Below are positions 27,360 through 42,200 of a stretch of 64,000 nt of DNA, piece after piece. The stretch lies in NCBI RefSeq assembly GCF_024713945.1, contig NC_134677.1, positions 3,227,001-3,291,000 of the forward strand, written 5' to 3'. A model generated the notes under the pieces. That model had not been told where the DNA came from. It saw nothing but the letters and a program-made list of their open reading frames with translations, and did not search any database. The stretch's first letter is position 1; every line of letters begins with the position of its first letter. Position numbers and translations under genes: made by a program. Source of the DNA: Dermatophagoides farinae. Taxonomy: Eukaryota > Arthropoda > Arachnida > Sarcoptiformes > Pyroglyphidae.

Positions 27360-30300
27360 CTGTATTATGGCAATCAAAATGAAAGATCAAGTTTTATTAG
27401 GACATTCATTCAAGCACAACATTAAACTTATGGATTGAGAATATAAAACTTACGTTATTGAGATCACTAACATAGCTTTCATAGGCTGTGAACAATTTCT
27501 GTAAGAATGCATCATCATCCATTTCATGGTGTGGTCTTATCAATGCATAGGTCAAGATCTCCCAGAATGTAACGCCAAAACTATATACATCACTTTTAGT
27601 TGTAAAAGCACCATTGATTAATGCCTCGGGTGCAATCCATCGAAGTGCCACTCCATTACAATATTCATGTGAATTCGAGTTAAGCAAAGCGGCAAAATCC
27701 GTAATCTTTACTCGTAGACTATAGCCATAGATGAGACAATTTTTTGCAGATAGATCCCGATGTACATAGCCCAATGATTCTAGATATTTCATACCGGCTG
27801 CCACTTCACTTCCAATATGTAACAATGATTGTATTCTAGACAAAACAAAACAAGAGAAAAAAATGAATTCATATTCAATACACGATATGAATGGACAACA
27901 ACAACAACAACAACAACAGTAGATTGATGACAAGCATTCGGATTCATTCGATTGTCATCATCATCATCATAATCCGAGCTATATTCAATGCATTTATTGT
28001 AGCGTAAGAAATTGACAAATGACGGGCTGATGGGCAATCATCATCATCATCATAACGCAAAAGTTGTTTCCCATTCTCAAGAACCGCAACACAAACGTCA
28101 TTACTCATCACACACACACACACACACACACACAAACATCTGAACAACAAATAGCGCGAAATTCTGCAATAAATTTTAAGGAAAATCATTTGACAACAAA
28201 AACAACATCAACGATCAACTGTCAAGGGAACAAACAATTGCCTATTTATTAGCTACAAAAGAAAAGCTACTATTCTATTAAATTCTGATTCCTACAGCTA
28301 GCTACAACTGAACTTTTTTATTTTTATTTTTATTTTGCTCTAATGTTGTTGATAGCACATCAGAATAGTGAAATCGATCCGAGACGGCGGAAGAAAATCC
28401 TAAACATTAAGGGACAAGATTTGTTGGTTTGCTGGCGCCAACATGCTCATCATCACAATCATTATCAACACCAAAAATGATAATGGTTTCATGACTGCCT
28501 CCAAATCGGTTCGATTCAAGTCTATCAGAATCGGAACTGACCTAAAAAATAATTGATTAATTTAGCTATCTGGTTGCATTGTTGCAATGAAGTTGTTTGG
28601 TTGTCATCATCATCATCATCATTTGTTGTTTGTCATTAGGAATTGAACAACAATGTTTTCTAAACCAGATTGTTTTTCTCTTTTTTTAAATAATACATAC
28701 CCAATAGATTTTTTATCACAATTACGAAGAAAATGAGCAAGATCATATTCACCACATTCGACAATCATTGCGGTTAAATGAGACGAAGGCGATGATAAAA
28801 ATCCGATCAATTTGGCAATCCGTTCACTTTTTGCCGATATAAACCATTTTGATTTCATTTCATGTAGAAAATCACTTAGTTTATCGTTTTCAAGTGTCTT
28901 TAGTAGAACTAGCGTTTCATTACCGTTATCCTTATCGTCGTTGTTCTTTCCTGTTTCACGATTCATAGCATCCGTTTCCGGTGACAAGTCATTAGCGTAG
29001 CCATTTCTACTACTATTCATCAATAGCTGATGAGATTCATTATGCAATCTAGCCAACATGATTTGGCCATATTGTGAACAGCCCAACTGTTTTTGTATGA
29101 TATCGATTTGTTTTTCACCGATTTCAGGTATGCATTTCATACTTTCCTCGATGAATTCATTACTATTTATCATACCATTTGAACTATACTTTAGTTTCAA
29201 TGTATTGCTACTACTTGTCATAAGATCATCGTTCACTGTAGTCAATTTTCTTTTACTATAAAGATTAAAAATTAAATGAAATTTTTTTAAATGAATTAAA
29301 TCTTTTCAGAGAAAACACTTACTTGTAGATAGTGTTGCATGTCATTCGACCATTAACCGACTGATCGATTGTTGAAGTCGGCTGTATTAAGGTAGATTTG
29401 GTAGCTAACTTTGGAGATTTTGGTATCAAATCGGCCGAAACATAGAATTGTCGTTGAATTAGGCCACCATTGCTGGTTAAAGTTTTTGAATTGATTGCAT
29501 GTTGATGATTAGCGTGTACATTACTGGCCGGAATCTGTTTGGCAAGATTGTAGCAACTGCCATTATCATTCGTTTGTAATTTAGGTTGCGATGAATAAAC
29601 TACGTTAGCAGTGATGTTTGTAGAAGGGGCTGATGATGTTGGCGTCGATTTTCCATTGTTCACATCTTTGGCTGGTTGATGATGACCTCCCATCAGGATA
29701 CGAGTGAATCCTGCACCGAACATGTTGAGATTATTACCCAAATGTCCGACATTTGATGTGTTTTTATTACCAACGTTATGTTGATGTGGTAGAATAGAGC
29801 CATTGGATAAAGCTGACATTATATGATGATAGTTTTGATGTTGTTGCTGTTGTAGATGATGATGATTTGAAATGGCAACATCCGGTACAGCATATTCAGG
29901 ATCGGCTATCGTATTCGAAATCGTACTTGATGTTGAGCTGAAATCTTTTGGCTCACAATATAGAGGTGTTGTGGCCAAATCCTTTGTCAAACAGATAGAC
30001 ATTTCATTCATATCAAATGATGAGAAAAAGCGAAGAGCAGATATATATATTCAGATCAGAACAGACAGCAATAAAGGATTTGTTAGGGAAAAAACAAAAC
30101 AAAAAAGAGAAGCCGATTAGAGCAAAAGGAAAAATAAACCAATCAATCAATCAATAAGGTTAGTTTTTGTAAAAGCTAGCATGAATACCAAAATCCCAAA
30201 GACCCAAAATTGAAAGAGAAACAAAAAAAAACCTAGCACAAAGAACAATTTCGCCATGTCTGGAACACAATAGTTGATCAAAATCAAGAATATTAAATGG

Positions 30301-31215
30301 TCAATTGATGAAAAACCATATCATTTTATTCATAAAACAATGATCAAACAATTGTAACAGATAATTAGATAACATAACATTGGAAAAGGGGTTATAACAA
30401 ATAATACATCATTAATGGGTGGGTGGGTGTGTGTGTGTCAATGTCTGTAGTTTTGATCTTATATTGGATTTCACAATTTAGAATTAAGAGGCTATGACTA
30501 CATTTTAGGAGATAGCAAGGAGAAAGTGTTGACCCATGTAATGATCGCTGACAACAAGAATTTAATCATTGGTCGGCTGAATTATAATTGTGAATTATTG
30601 ATCATTGATTTAAGCTCAACATTGAATTTATGATTATTTGCTGACAAGCAATCGGTTTTCTTTCCATGTCAACACAAATATAGAATGCAACTAAGCGTAT
30701 AATTTACAATCGACCAATTGACGCTCAATCCTTTGGCCAATGATCAAGCCGGCCAAACTCGACTTGGCGTCAATCATAAGCATAGAATTATAATTGAATT
30801 TAACAATGACAATAAACTTGAATGATATGGTCACAATAACGAAAAAAGATATCCATAGACGATACATGTTTTTTAGAATGAGAAAACATAAAAACAAATG
30901 CTCATAGTCTAATAGTAAACATGAAGCTCTGGTTTCTTTTTTTTCTTGCTATTTGATGACCGAAAAGCATAAAAATAGTCTACTTGATTGGTCTTGCTTT
31001 GCTCTAATTAAATTAAATCGATTGCCATCCTATCCATCGGAAGAGATGGGTCAATCTCTTTTTGGATTGGACAACACCAGGCCTTGTTTTTTCCTAATGT
31101 TTGAATTGTACGATGATTATGCGAAAAAAAGAGAGAGCTGCCATTATGGATTGCATCCAAAAAAAACAATGATTAATCATAATTACCAGGCCTAGCTATT
31201 GACTAGTTTGGCGTT

Positions 31216-31253
<38 letters not shown>

Positions 31254-34097
31254 AATAAAACAAAATGATTGCCAAAACAAGCCTTTTTTGGCCATATGGC
31301 ACATGATGTTTGGTCCATTACGATTATTAGAATTTTTTTTTGTTTGGGCAATTTTTCTGATTACATTTTCCAGGTGAGAACAGACAGTTAAACAGTTAAT
31401 GGTGTCGGAAGTTATTCGATCCAGGTATAGACCTTGTTTCGACAACTAGATTATTATGTGTGAATTGTATTGACAGTAGTAGTAATATGTATGAATACCC
31501 CTTGGAACTTGACGGGTTTATAGAATATTGATTTGGATTGCCAGCTAGCTAAGAGACCCACTAACGATGTACACTACAGACATAGACATACCTTCATGCA
31601 GACAACAATATGACCGGCTTTCTCCTTGCGTCTCAAATGTAATCGAAGTAATACTATGACCACTGAACAGATGACAGCAAACAATACGCCAAATACGATC
31701 AAGAAGGTAGTTTGAGGAAATAATGTTCGATCATTGTTGATAGCTGTACTGAATGGTATTAAATTATCATCGTATGACCAATCTAATTGTTCATACGATA
31801 ATGTTGTATTCTCATCGATTGGATTCGTATTGAAAGCCACTTCTGACATCAGTATCCATTTGCTTCCGAATTGAAAATCAAATTTAACGAAACGTGCAGC
31901 TTTGAAATGAAGGTGTACGTCAACATCGCGTGGATTTTCCAGTACCAAATCGGGCATATATTCAAATTCAATCGGCCTTTTTGACCAAATTTGACCATCA
32001 TAGCTGAACCATACTTTGGCACCGGCAAACACCTTAAAAAAGAAAAAAGAATAATTAGATATGGATATCACACGATATGACCCACCTATCTAACGTACCT
32101 GAATCTGTTTTGTGAAAAGATTATGACAATAGAATGTAGCTGAAGTAAAATTGACAATCGAATTGAATTCAAACACCATGGATAGATCCGCATTTTCCGA
32201 TTTCCAACCAATCCATTCATAGCCATAGTTGACTTTATAATTATCATCACCTTTGATACCATCAATCAATTGTCCAAGGCCTCCGTGTAGATAGCCATAA
32301 AAATCCATACGGCCATCGTATGTTAAATCACGTAAATCACCAAAAGAACTGTCTTTATATCCATCCGGAATCGAATAACTAATAGGTACATTATTGTCAT
32401 GTCTACATCCATATAGCTCGAAACGAAGACAAGTTGTTCGTTGATAACTTGCAAATGGTACGATACGAATAAGGCTGATGGCTACCAATGGATGTGGAAT
32501 AATATTCTTATGAGGCGTATAGGTGTCATGATTTCCAATCAATTTCTAAAAAGAGAAAAAAAAGAAATCAGTTAGTATTATAGTGGTTAATGCAAACATG
32601 ATTCACATCGAAACATACGGAAACTTCATTGTTTGATTATGCAAATATCAAAAAATAAAGATAGACAGACATCAAATTTTAACACCCAATACTATGATAT
32701 ACCAGAATCCATATTGGACAAAGGATGTGCCATATAAACACAAACACATCAATGACATGAAGCCAATGTCAATATTTAGTTTACAGAATCAAAAAAAAAA
32801 TTGTGGATATTTCATTTGTAAAGAAAGAGAAAGAAGAAAACCCACAAACCGACGAGAAAAAAAAATTTGCCGAATGCATTGATCATCAAAATGAATGAAT
32901 GATGAATCAGAACAAAATGATCGTACGAAATACAAACAACAACAACAACAACATATAATGAATCGCAACATCAGCAAAGTAATGGGAAAAATTATAGCAA
33001 ACTAGCATATAGGTTAGGTGAGAGCCATATTCAGTTCGAGTGTCTGTGTGCAAGAGAAAATGAATTCCATAGATTAAAGATGAATTATTAAAATCAACTA
33101 CAAACCACATCACCATCAACAACAACAACAACAAACATTATGGTATAGTCAACCAAATAATAGTAATAATGTATTATATGGTCGATGAAATGCAACGGGG
33201 AAAAAAATGTTGAATTCCATTGTAATTTACACCAAAGTGAATTCAAGAACCCGAAAAAAAAAACGATGAAAGAAATAAATAAATAATTGCTTTTGCTGTT
33301 TTGTGGTTACTAATTTTTGACATGTCTTGTATATTCTAACCATTTGATCATAATAATAATAATAATAAACACTGAATAACCACTGAACAAAATACACACA
33401 CACATTGTACATAGGAGAATTGTTTCGGCCAGGCGAAGAAACATTTTTTCGCCCATTTAAAACATCATACAGACACACACAAACACGAACATTGAACATG
33501 CAAGAATTGAATTGAATAAACTAAACTAAACTAAACTGAATTAAGTTTCGTGAGAATAATGTTTTCAACTATAGAATGAAAAGAAAAAAAAAGAATGAAA
33601 ATTTTGAAAAGAAAAAAAATTATAGATTCTTATTATTCTAGTCTATGGCTGCTGTGTTTGATTCTTGTGCGTGTGTGTGTGTGTGTGGTGTTTTCAAAAG
33701 GCGCCAAATATGTCGAGAGTCAAAAACAACCCATCCATCCATATGTAGGTCCTTATTGTGTTTGCTTAATGTCCTTTTAAAGTTTTTCTTTTCAACTATT
33801 ATATGCTACTGTTATGCTTACTTTATAATTGGCGATGAAAATTCGTGCGTGTAAGTGTATGGTTGAAATTGGAATATAATATGCATCACAAACAACAACA
33901 ACAACAACAGAAAATTGGCGACGAGAAAGGCATTAAAATTTAGGCTCAAAAAAAACATCATTAATTACCGAATCCTTTGTTGAATTTTTTTTTGAATCGA
34001 AAATAAATTTTCAGCTGGAAAAAAACTGATCCAACTAAGAAGCTTCTGTTCTGTCATATGAATTATTGTAGAATTTTGTTTCAATAAAGAATCGATG

Positions 34098-34128
<31 letters not shown>

Positions 34129-37100
34129 GGACGACGACAGGTTTAATTAAGAAATACAATTGTTGTTACCAATTGACAGGCCAAAGTGAACTAGAAATTG
34201 AGCATCCTGTACAATACAATATATGACATGTCTAATTGTTTCAGTTATTTGCTGTCGAATTCTGTTGTCTTTTTGTCTAATTACAAGTTGGGATTATATT
34301 GGGATTAGGTTAATATGCTTACACCGACACATACACACACACACACAGAGCAACAAACGCATAGAAATAGATGAAAAATAAAAAAAAAGACACACCAAGA
34401 ATTCATCCTGATGAGAATATTTACAGCTGTAAAAAAAAGCTTTACAGCCCATTTTTTTGATGCAATAGTTGCGTGTGTGAGTAATGATACAAAATTGGAG
34501 ACAGTCATAAAATAACAGCGATTCAGATGAATCCATCTGGTCTGTATGTTGAGAAAAAAAAACGGGAATCAATTTCGTCATTTTTTTTCTCGATAGCAGA
34601 TTGAGGCCGGGCATTAAATCTAATCGAAAATGAATTGAGAAATAAAACAGACATGTAAAACCAAGTTCGTTATTCACAGTGCACGGAATATCATCAATCC
34701 GCGCGTTCTAATTGATTTTTTACTACGTGTCCAATACAATTAGGCAATGGGTGAATTTTTTGTTTTGTTTTTGTTCGAATTGAAATGATTCAATCAGACT
34801 TATTATAGTTCATAATAATAAGCATTCAGTCATTTGATCATGATGATGACATGCAATGTGCCCATAAATGAATCAGTGCTTAGCAGAATTGAAATAAGAT
34901 CAAATGTCATGTCATATAAGTTGAAACTTACATAATCTCCATTCATATCAGTCCACTTATTCCAAGTGGTACCATTATCACGAGAGTACTCGATCCAATA
35001 TTCTTCAGCAAATTCGACGCCCATACCGTTGCCGAATCGACCTTGTGTAGCGATAGCTGTAATTGTATAAAGTTCTTCTAAATCAACTTGGATCCATTCT
35101 TGGCCTGAATATGATGCGCTCAATTGTTTGGATGGACACCAAGCACCACCAGATATTTCACGATTCAATCTATAGAAAAAAAAGTAGACAAAACATTTAG
35201 TTAGTCGTCGTAATAATGATATAAACAACAAAATATTGTATAATTCTAGAACAATTCTATGATTGGCATGGAATTTTTTTTTTGAGTCCAATTTAGAAAA
35301 AGAGTTTCTCATTAGTAAACTTCTTCCATAAGTATCAAGCTCATTATTATTATAATAACAAAAAAAAATTTTACGTACACATACAAACTCATCACAACAA
35401 ATTGGCCACTCACAGATTATCATTATTCATAAAAATATATGAGAGAGATTCATAGTGACACTTGGAAAATCTTAGACAATTGAAATTTTTTGCTCATACT
35501 ATATATTCGCTGTGAAATGTTTATTAATTAATTGCAATACGGAAAAAAGAATTCTGGGTCGATATCTACCACCTTCATTTTCAATAGGATTCAGAATCTG
35601 TAATTCGCGAATAGAATTGCTGATTCTAGCCAGTAATTTTCTTTTTTCATAACTATAATGAGAATATATATGGCGACCATATGGCTTGAATCTCATCGTA
35701 AAACTGCCATTTAATCTAGTAGAAATCGGCCTCTTTTTTTGTCTATGTTCCAACAACAGTAAAAAATTAAACCTGGATCCGAAAATGGAAAATTTCATTA
35801 AAATAATGGTTGCTTGTAGACAATATTCGATTATAACCAACATACATAGAGACAATGGTAGTCGTAAATCAGCACATTGACATTGGAATCATATACGAAA
35901 ATGTATATTCCTTAGGTAAACTTTTATAAGATTACCAACCATTCAAGACACGTGGCTCGTGAAAAAAAAATAAATAAATAAATATTTTTATTGTCATCAA
36001 AGAAAACAAGATACATTACTATCAGACACGAAACAATTCGTCCAGAACCAAAATAATATACATACTATGACATATGGAAACGAACAAAAGAAAAATGAAA
36101 AATGCAGCATATAATACCTATCAAATCGATATTCATGCAAATTAGATTGGTTCGAATTATAGAAGTGCGTGAAAATAGGATCCAAACATCACCGGTAGCA
36201 ATAGTCGTCTACGTATCGGATAATAGCAAGAGGTTGCCTTGTTTTTTTTTTGTTGTCATTGCTCATATCAACGATCGAACAGACACATGCAAAAACACAG
36301 AAATTGGAATGATGTAAACAAAAAAAAAGTAAAACTGAAAACTTCTAAATTTTCCATCATCATGAGTATTCAGGTGCACTTAAATAGATTAAATTGGTTG
36401 CAAATGACATAAAAATAAAAATGAAAACAAAAAAAACAAACTCAACACTCTTGTGGTTTACACCCATATGGTACCAGAAAAAAAGTGATGCCTAACATTT
36501 TTTTCTTTGCTGAAAAGCAGGAAAATAAAAAAAACAAAATTAAATCAGATTCAGAAACAGAAACAGAAAAATACAAATTAAATATCTGTTTGTTATCAGG
36601 AATGATCCGAATCGATTACCAGAAAAAAAATATAAGCAATGAGAAAATGTGGCATCTGGAAATCAAAGTTTCAAAGACTGAATGAGAGAAAAAAATTCAT
36701 GCCCGTTGGCCATAGACTAGCAAAAAAAAAATTTCTAGATGCAATCAAATCCATAAATGGTATACATTAGGTAAACCAACAAAATTTAGATTCATTAGAC
36801 AATGAATTTCGTTCTCATGGCCATTTGTTGCGACCTTTTTTTTGTTTATATTCCCATTATCATAAGGTCAATCGTATTGATGACAGTAGTTTGGTCGGTT
36901 AGTTTGGTTTGATCGTCGACCATTGTGTGTGTGTCTGTGTGTGTGTATGTGCCAGCCGGCAATTAATTACAAACAAACATTGTTGTTACCAAGCTTGTTA
37001 TTAAACAAATTTTCACTTTCCTGTTGTTTTAAAGTCAAAATCAACGATGATGATGAAGATGACGATAGCGGTAGCTAATGATGGTCAGCAATTTGTGCGT

Positions 37101-39225
37101 GTGTTGACTACCGTATGTGGTTTTTGCTTTGGTCTAATGTAGCTAGATCGATTCCATAGTAATTATTAGATAACAATTTCTCATTATAATAGACTATATT
37201 ATCATCATCATCATCATCACGGAAGAATCAATGCTACAATGATTTTGATCATTATATCAGATCAGGAATAGTAAAATTATGTATGACATGGCTAAACAAA
37301 ACAAACCATACATAACCGATTGTATTGTGTTGAGACAACAATATCATAATAATGATGAAAACAGTAGTCATCTTTATAAAACAACAAGGTAGATATAAAG
37401 TTAATTATTTAGATTGAAACAAATCGGACCCGAAAAAAAGACCAATGGCCAATTAAGTCATTGGTATAAAAACAAACAAATATTGAGAGTCAAATAAATT
37501 CACCATGAATGAATGAATTACCTGGCGTTCTGTGGTCCAACCGATTGAAGATTATATGACGAGGATGCTGCTATTTGATGATCACGAATCTCACCCGATT
37601 CCATTCCAAGTGGATATGATTGTCCATTACATAATGATGATGGTATTCGTATCCTATTGCCATCGTCATGTTCATCTATGTACAAATCAAACAAACAAAA
37701 CAAAATTAAAAAAAGCCAATGTATTATTCATTAAAAAGTCAACGATGCGCCCATTATAATAATTACTCTATGCTTCATAATCAAAGCGAACAATGCAAAC
37801 AAACAAACAGAAAAAAAACACTAAAAATGCTATACCATTTACTCATTTGCAATTCTCTAATTATCATTTGTACGCTTGGATGCAACAAGCGGACATTCAA
37901 TGCCATTAACAGTGAATGGTTCCGGTATTGGAATATATGAATATGACATATACCAATATGAATTTTCTTTTTTTTTCTCTTTCTCTCTCTCTCTCTTCCA
38001 TGAATGATGAATGGAACATCCGTCATAATTGTCGAATAGACTAAGAATAACGAATGAATAGCTCGTTTGGAATGGAATGAATATAATGAGATGTGAGAAT
38101 TATTTATTACAATTGATACCATTAATGACATAACAAATGAATTGACCTAGTCGACCTGATCAAAGTCGAGCTATGGCGAATGACCTGGTCGAATGGACCA
38201 CATGGTTCATTATCATCAAATCGACAATGTACATTCGGCCATATGTATGGAGGTGCACGGAAAGTATATAAATGGGAGCAAGTGTCTAAATAGCAATCAG
38301 GCTAAATGATGATTGATCGGTGATCGGTGCTTGCAGCTACATTTACCTTTATTATCTATCTATCGTTTGCTGGTTTTTTTGTGGTCGATTCAATCTGCTT
38401 GATGTGAAGGACAATTGCCAGCCATTATTAGCTAACATCATTGGCCCCCTCAAAGCAAGATTTTGTTTGAATAGAGAGTAAACACCATAGCCATCAGTCT
38501 TGGGCATCATCCAATCATCGAACGAATGCATCCCATCATAAACACATATACATAAACAGAAAGAAAGAAAAAAAGATGGTGATTGCCTCAAGTGTGATTG
38601 AGTAATTATGCCGACAATACATTTTTCATGGTGGAACAAAAAATGTATGAGAATTCATGTGTGCACACATGTATGAGATTGTAATGTCAAATGATAAATA
38701 TGACATTGGCCAACAATGAATGTGGTCGATTCGATTGATTGTGAATCGATGAAGAATTGAATTGAGATAATAAGGTAAAAAAAATAACATCAATCAATGT
38801 TGATCATCAACAAATACCAGTATGAAAAAGAGAGAGAGAGAGAGAAAATGAAGGCAAATAATCTCATTTGAAACAAATTAACTCTGACCAAACCACTGTG
38901 TGTGAGATAGAGAGAGAATGAGAGATAGAGAATCGTTCATCGTTTTGTTCAGATAATCATTCAAAACAGTGGACAGGTTTAAATTGAATAAAGATTTTTT
39001 AATTAAAACACAGTCACACAAAATACACAATGGCCATGGCCATGACGAATCAAAAACATCATACATACAATGTGGCCAGGTGAGAGAGAGAGAGAGAAAA
39101 AAAAGACTATTGTTAATGGAAAAAAAAGAAAAAGAAAAACCAGACAATTGTAATACAATTTGAACAAACAGGACAAATTGGATATGGTCACTTATGCAGA
39201 AGCAAAAATATCGGTTTGAAATTAC

Positions 39226-39258
<33 letters not shown>

Positions 39259-42200
39259 CTTTCATATAAAATGAATTTGTTTCCTTTTTTCATATAACGG
39301 ATACAGACATTGTTACAAACATCCAACATATGGAATCGTAACTTATTTCCAATTCAATGGAATCTAACTTTGTTTGGGGTAAATTAAATGAAAATTTAAA
39401 TGCATAATCACAGACATAAGTGAAAAAGAAGAAGAAAAAGAAAAAGCCTATGAGAAATGGATGGCAATGACAACCAACAATGCCAAGAATCTACGAAAGA
39501 TCTGAAAAACCGAACCACACACACACACACAAAGACACAATGGACACAAATACTTTTACAAAATATTCTCTGTCAGGCATCTTCTATGTGTATTGTTGAA
39601 AATGATGATCATCATACACACAAGGAATTTAAATTAAGTTTTCTCCTCATTCAAAAGAGAAAAAATAGAGTTCTCTTTGTAGTTATGGATTCACTCGACG
39701 GGAATTCAATTCTACGGTACAAATTCAATAACTATTCAAAATAGACAGAAGGACAACAATAACAACAGAGATATAGGAATCCTTGCATTATATGCTAAAA
39801 TGGAAAACAAAATTCTATTCAAATTCCAGAGATTTGAAATCATATTAGCCAATGAATGAGAGAGATATAGGAAACTAACCGATTATGATCTAAAGTGAAT
39901 TTTTTCTTGTTATTCAAAAAAAAAATTTTTAATCATTCAAAACTTTGACTGATGAAAATCGGGCCAACTTTGGGCGGAAAAGAGTATGTTTTCATGTGTG
40001 TGTGTGTGTGTGTGTGTGTATGACATGTGCCTATCATAACACTGTTTGTGTGTATATGATGTTTGAAATGTCAAACTTTTTTTTCATGACCATTCATATA
40101 TCTTCATAGCATGAGATTTTTTTTCCGTTTATGATTTCATTTTTTGATGGCAAACTTGATGGCTACATTAATCGCGCGTCGGTGTATGTGTATATGTCAG
40201 TTGGCATACAAAGTGAATAAACAACAATCATTAACAATCAACAAAAAGTCAACAACCAGAAAAAAAATTCACTAAGCCTATAGGGTCAAATAAATACTGA
40301 CATTGATGATGTGTGTGTGTGTGTGTGATAGACTCCTTTTTTTCTTGAAATAATTTACTCAGCACAATATCACCTGTTCCAAATTGTTTTTGCGTGTTTT
40401 CAACATAATCATCATCATCATCATCATAAGATTCTCTCACTTACATTAAACCCTAACAATGTCTATTTCATTTGTAAGGAGCAATCAAAAATAAGCATCA
40501 AGCAAAAAATCAAAGGCAAACAAAAAAGTTTGTTAGGAGCCAAAAATCCATGAATCACATAAACACACAAAAAAATAGATATAAAAGGAATCTGACAGCC
40601 TGGGAGTGAAGATGAGTAGTCAATGGACAAGAATGTTTGGTTATTAGATTGAACACGGATATACATACACACACATAGGATTCTCAAATGTTTTATGCCT
40701 TCAACTTGTCATCAACATCTAAGGGGATATAATAACTTGAATTGAAATGAGCAACTAAAAATTTTTTTTTATTTATGCCTTGTTTGTTCGAATCCCATTA
40801 TAATTAGTACAAAATGATGATGAACAAGAAATCTTACTCTGTTGGATGATTAGTATTAGTTACCATTTGATAATAAATAAGCTCAATAGAAGTATGAATG
40901 TCCATTGGTGTGATTTGTTGTTGATAATCAACATTTCTATACAGCTAACTAAATGACAAATCAAATTAGTGTATAGACAAAAACATGGACACATTAATCC
41001 AAATGGACAAAGACAGAAAAACATTTTCAATTGCATCGGTGTATCATGTCAATGTGATTAAATCGATGATCAAACTTGTACATGGGTTTGTGATCATTCA
41101 TTTTAAATATGACGTATATGTATGGCGAATCACGTAGAATTAATAAATCCAAATGGCAATTCCATATAAAAAATGATTTTTCATGAATAGAAATAGAAAT
41201 CAAAAGTGTCATGTCGAATGTCATTCATGTCAACAACAGAAATCAACATTATCAATCTATCTATAGCCATAAAGTAATAAAAATATAAGGTAGAACCGAA
41301 TCTGTATGTTTTTGTGTGGTGGCATAATTGTCACCAATCACAGAAACATTCAAATGCAATTCACCAAAAGTCAATGATATCGTTGATTGGCTGATCAATT
41401 TTTCAAATTTTATTTTTTTCAATTTACCAAAATTGAATATATCCTGTTTGAAGCTCAAACATCATTATTTTGTTCAAATGACAAACTGGCATCGAATTTA
41501 ATTGGTAAACTTTATTGATGACAAGCAAAGTTTCAATGATAAAGTGACTATGGCATAGTTGATCCGGCTAAATACTAAGAGAAATAAACGATCAAAGCGT
41601 TGGGAAAGTAAATGTGTCATACAGCAGTCTGTATTTGTGTGTGTGTGTGTGTGTGTACATAGTCTATATAATCGCATCGGCAAATATTTGTTTCTTGACC
41701 TAGGTCAAATGACAAAAAAAACCAAAACGGTCTTTATTGAAAGAACTACAAAACGGAGGTGAACTTATCCATTATGAAAGAAGAATTAAATGTCAAGGTG
41801 TACGATGTTTGGACACATTAGTGACAAATATGTAATTTATGGCCCATTGAGACAAATTTATCTAAATTTTTTTTCTGGGCAATTCCTAAGAACGGTTTGT
41901 TTGTTCGTTTTGAACATATTTTGTTTGAATATTCAATGAAAAAGATAGATAGAAACCCAAATGTATGGTCCAACTAATGAACACAGTAGCATTCGGTGAT
42001 ACCGATGATGATGGAGAATGATGATGGAGAATGAATGCAAACAAAAACAAAAAACAAAAAACAAAAACATTGGTTTATTGTATGCACGCAAACCGGAATC
42101 ATGGACCAACAAAATAGTATATATTATTGGCACGATATTCGGATATCGTGATAAACTCGTGTTCATAGGAATTGTATTCGAATAACACATCCATAGAAAT

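Noticed and set aside
28812-29261. Plus-strand open frames opposite gene A exon 7
   Set aside because: Antisense shadows of the kinase exon, which has clear conserved motifs on the minus strand.
37781-37890. Signal-like peptide MSKWYSIFSVFFLFV as an alternative first exon of gene A close to exon 2
   Set aside because: No usable donor in phase 1 before its stop codon. The 55090 exon fits far better.
38878-39258. 126-codon minus-strand open frame beginning with Cys-Val repeats
   Set aside because: It is the translation of the (CA)15 tract and nearby AG-rich runs. No domain and no splice sites fit it to gene A.
40786-40796. GTTCGAATCCC resembling a tRNA B box
   Set aside because: No A box or cloverleaf arms upstream; the preceding bases are a T run.
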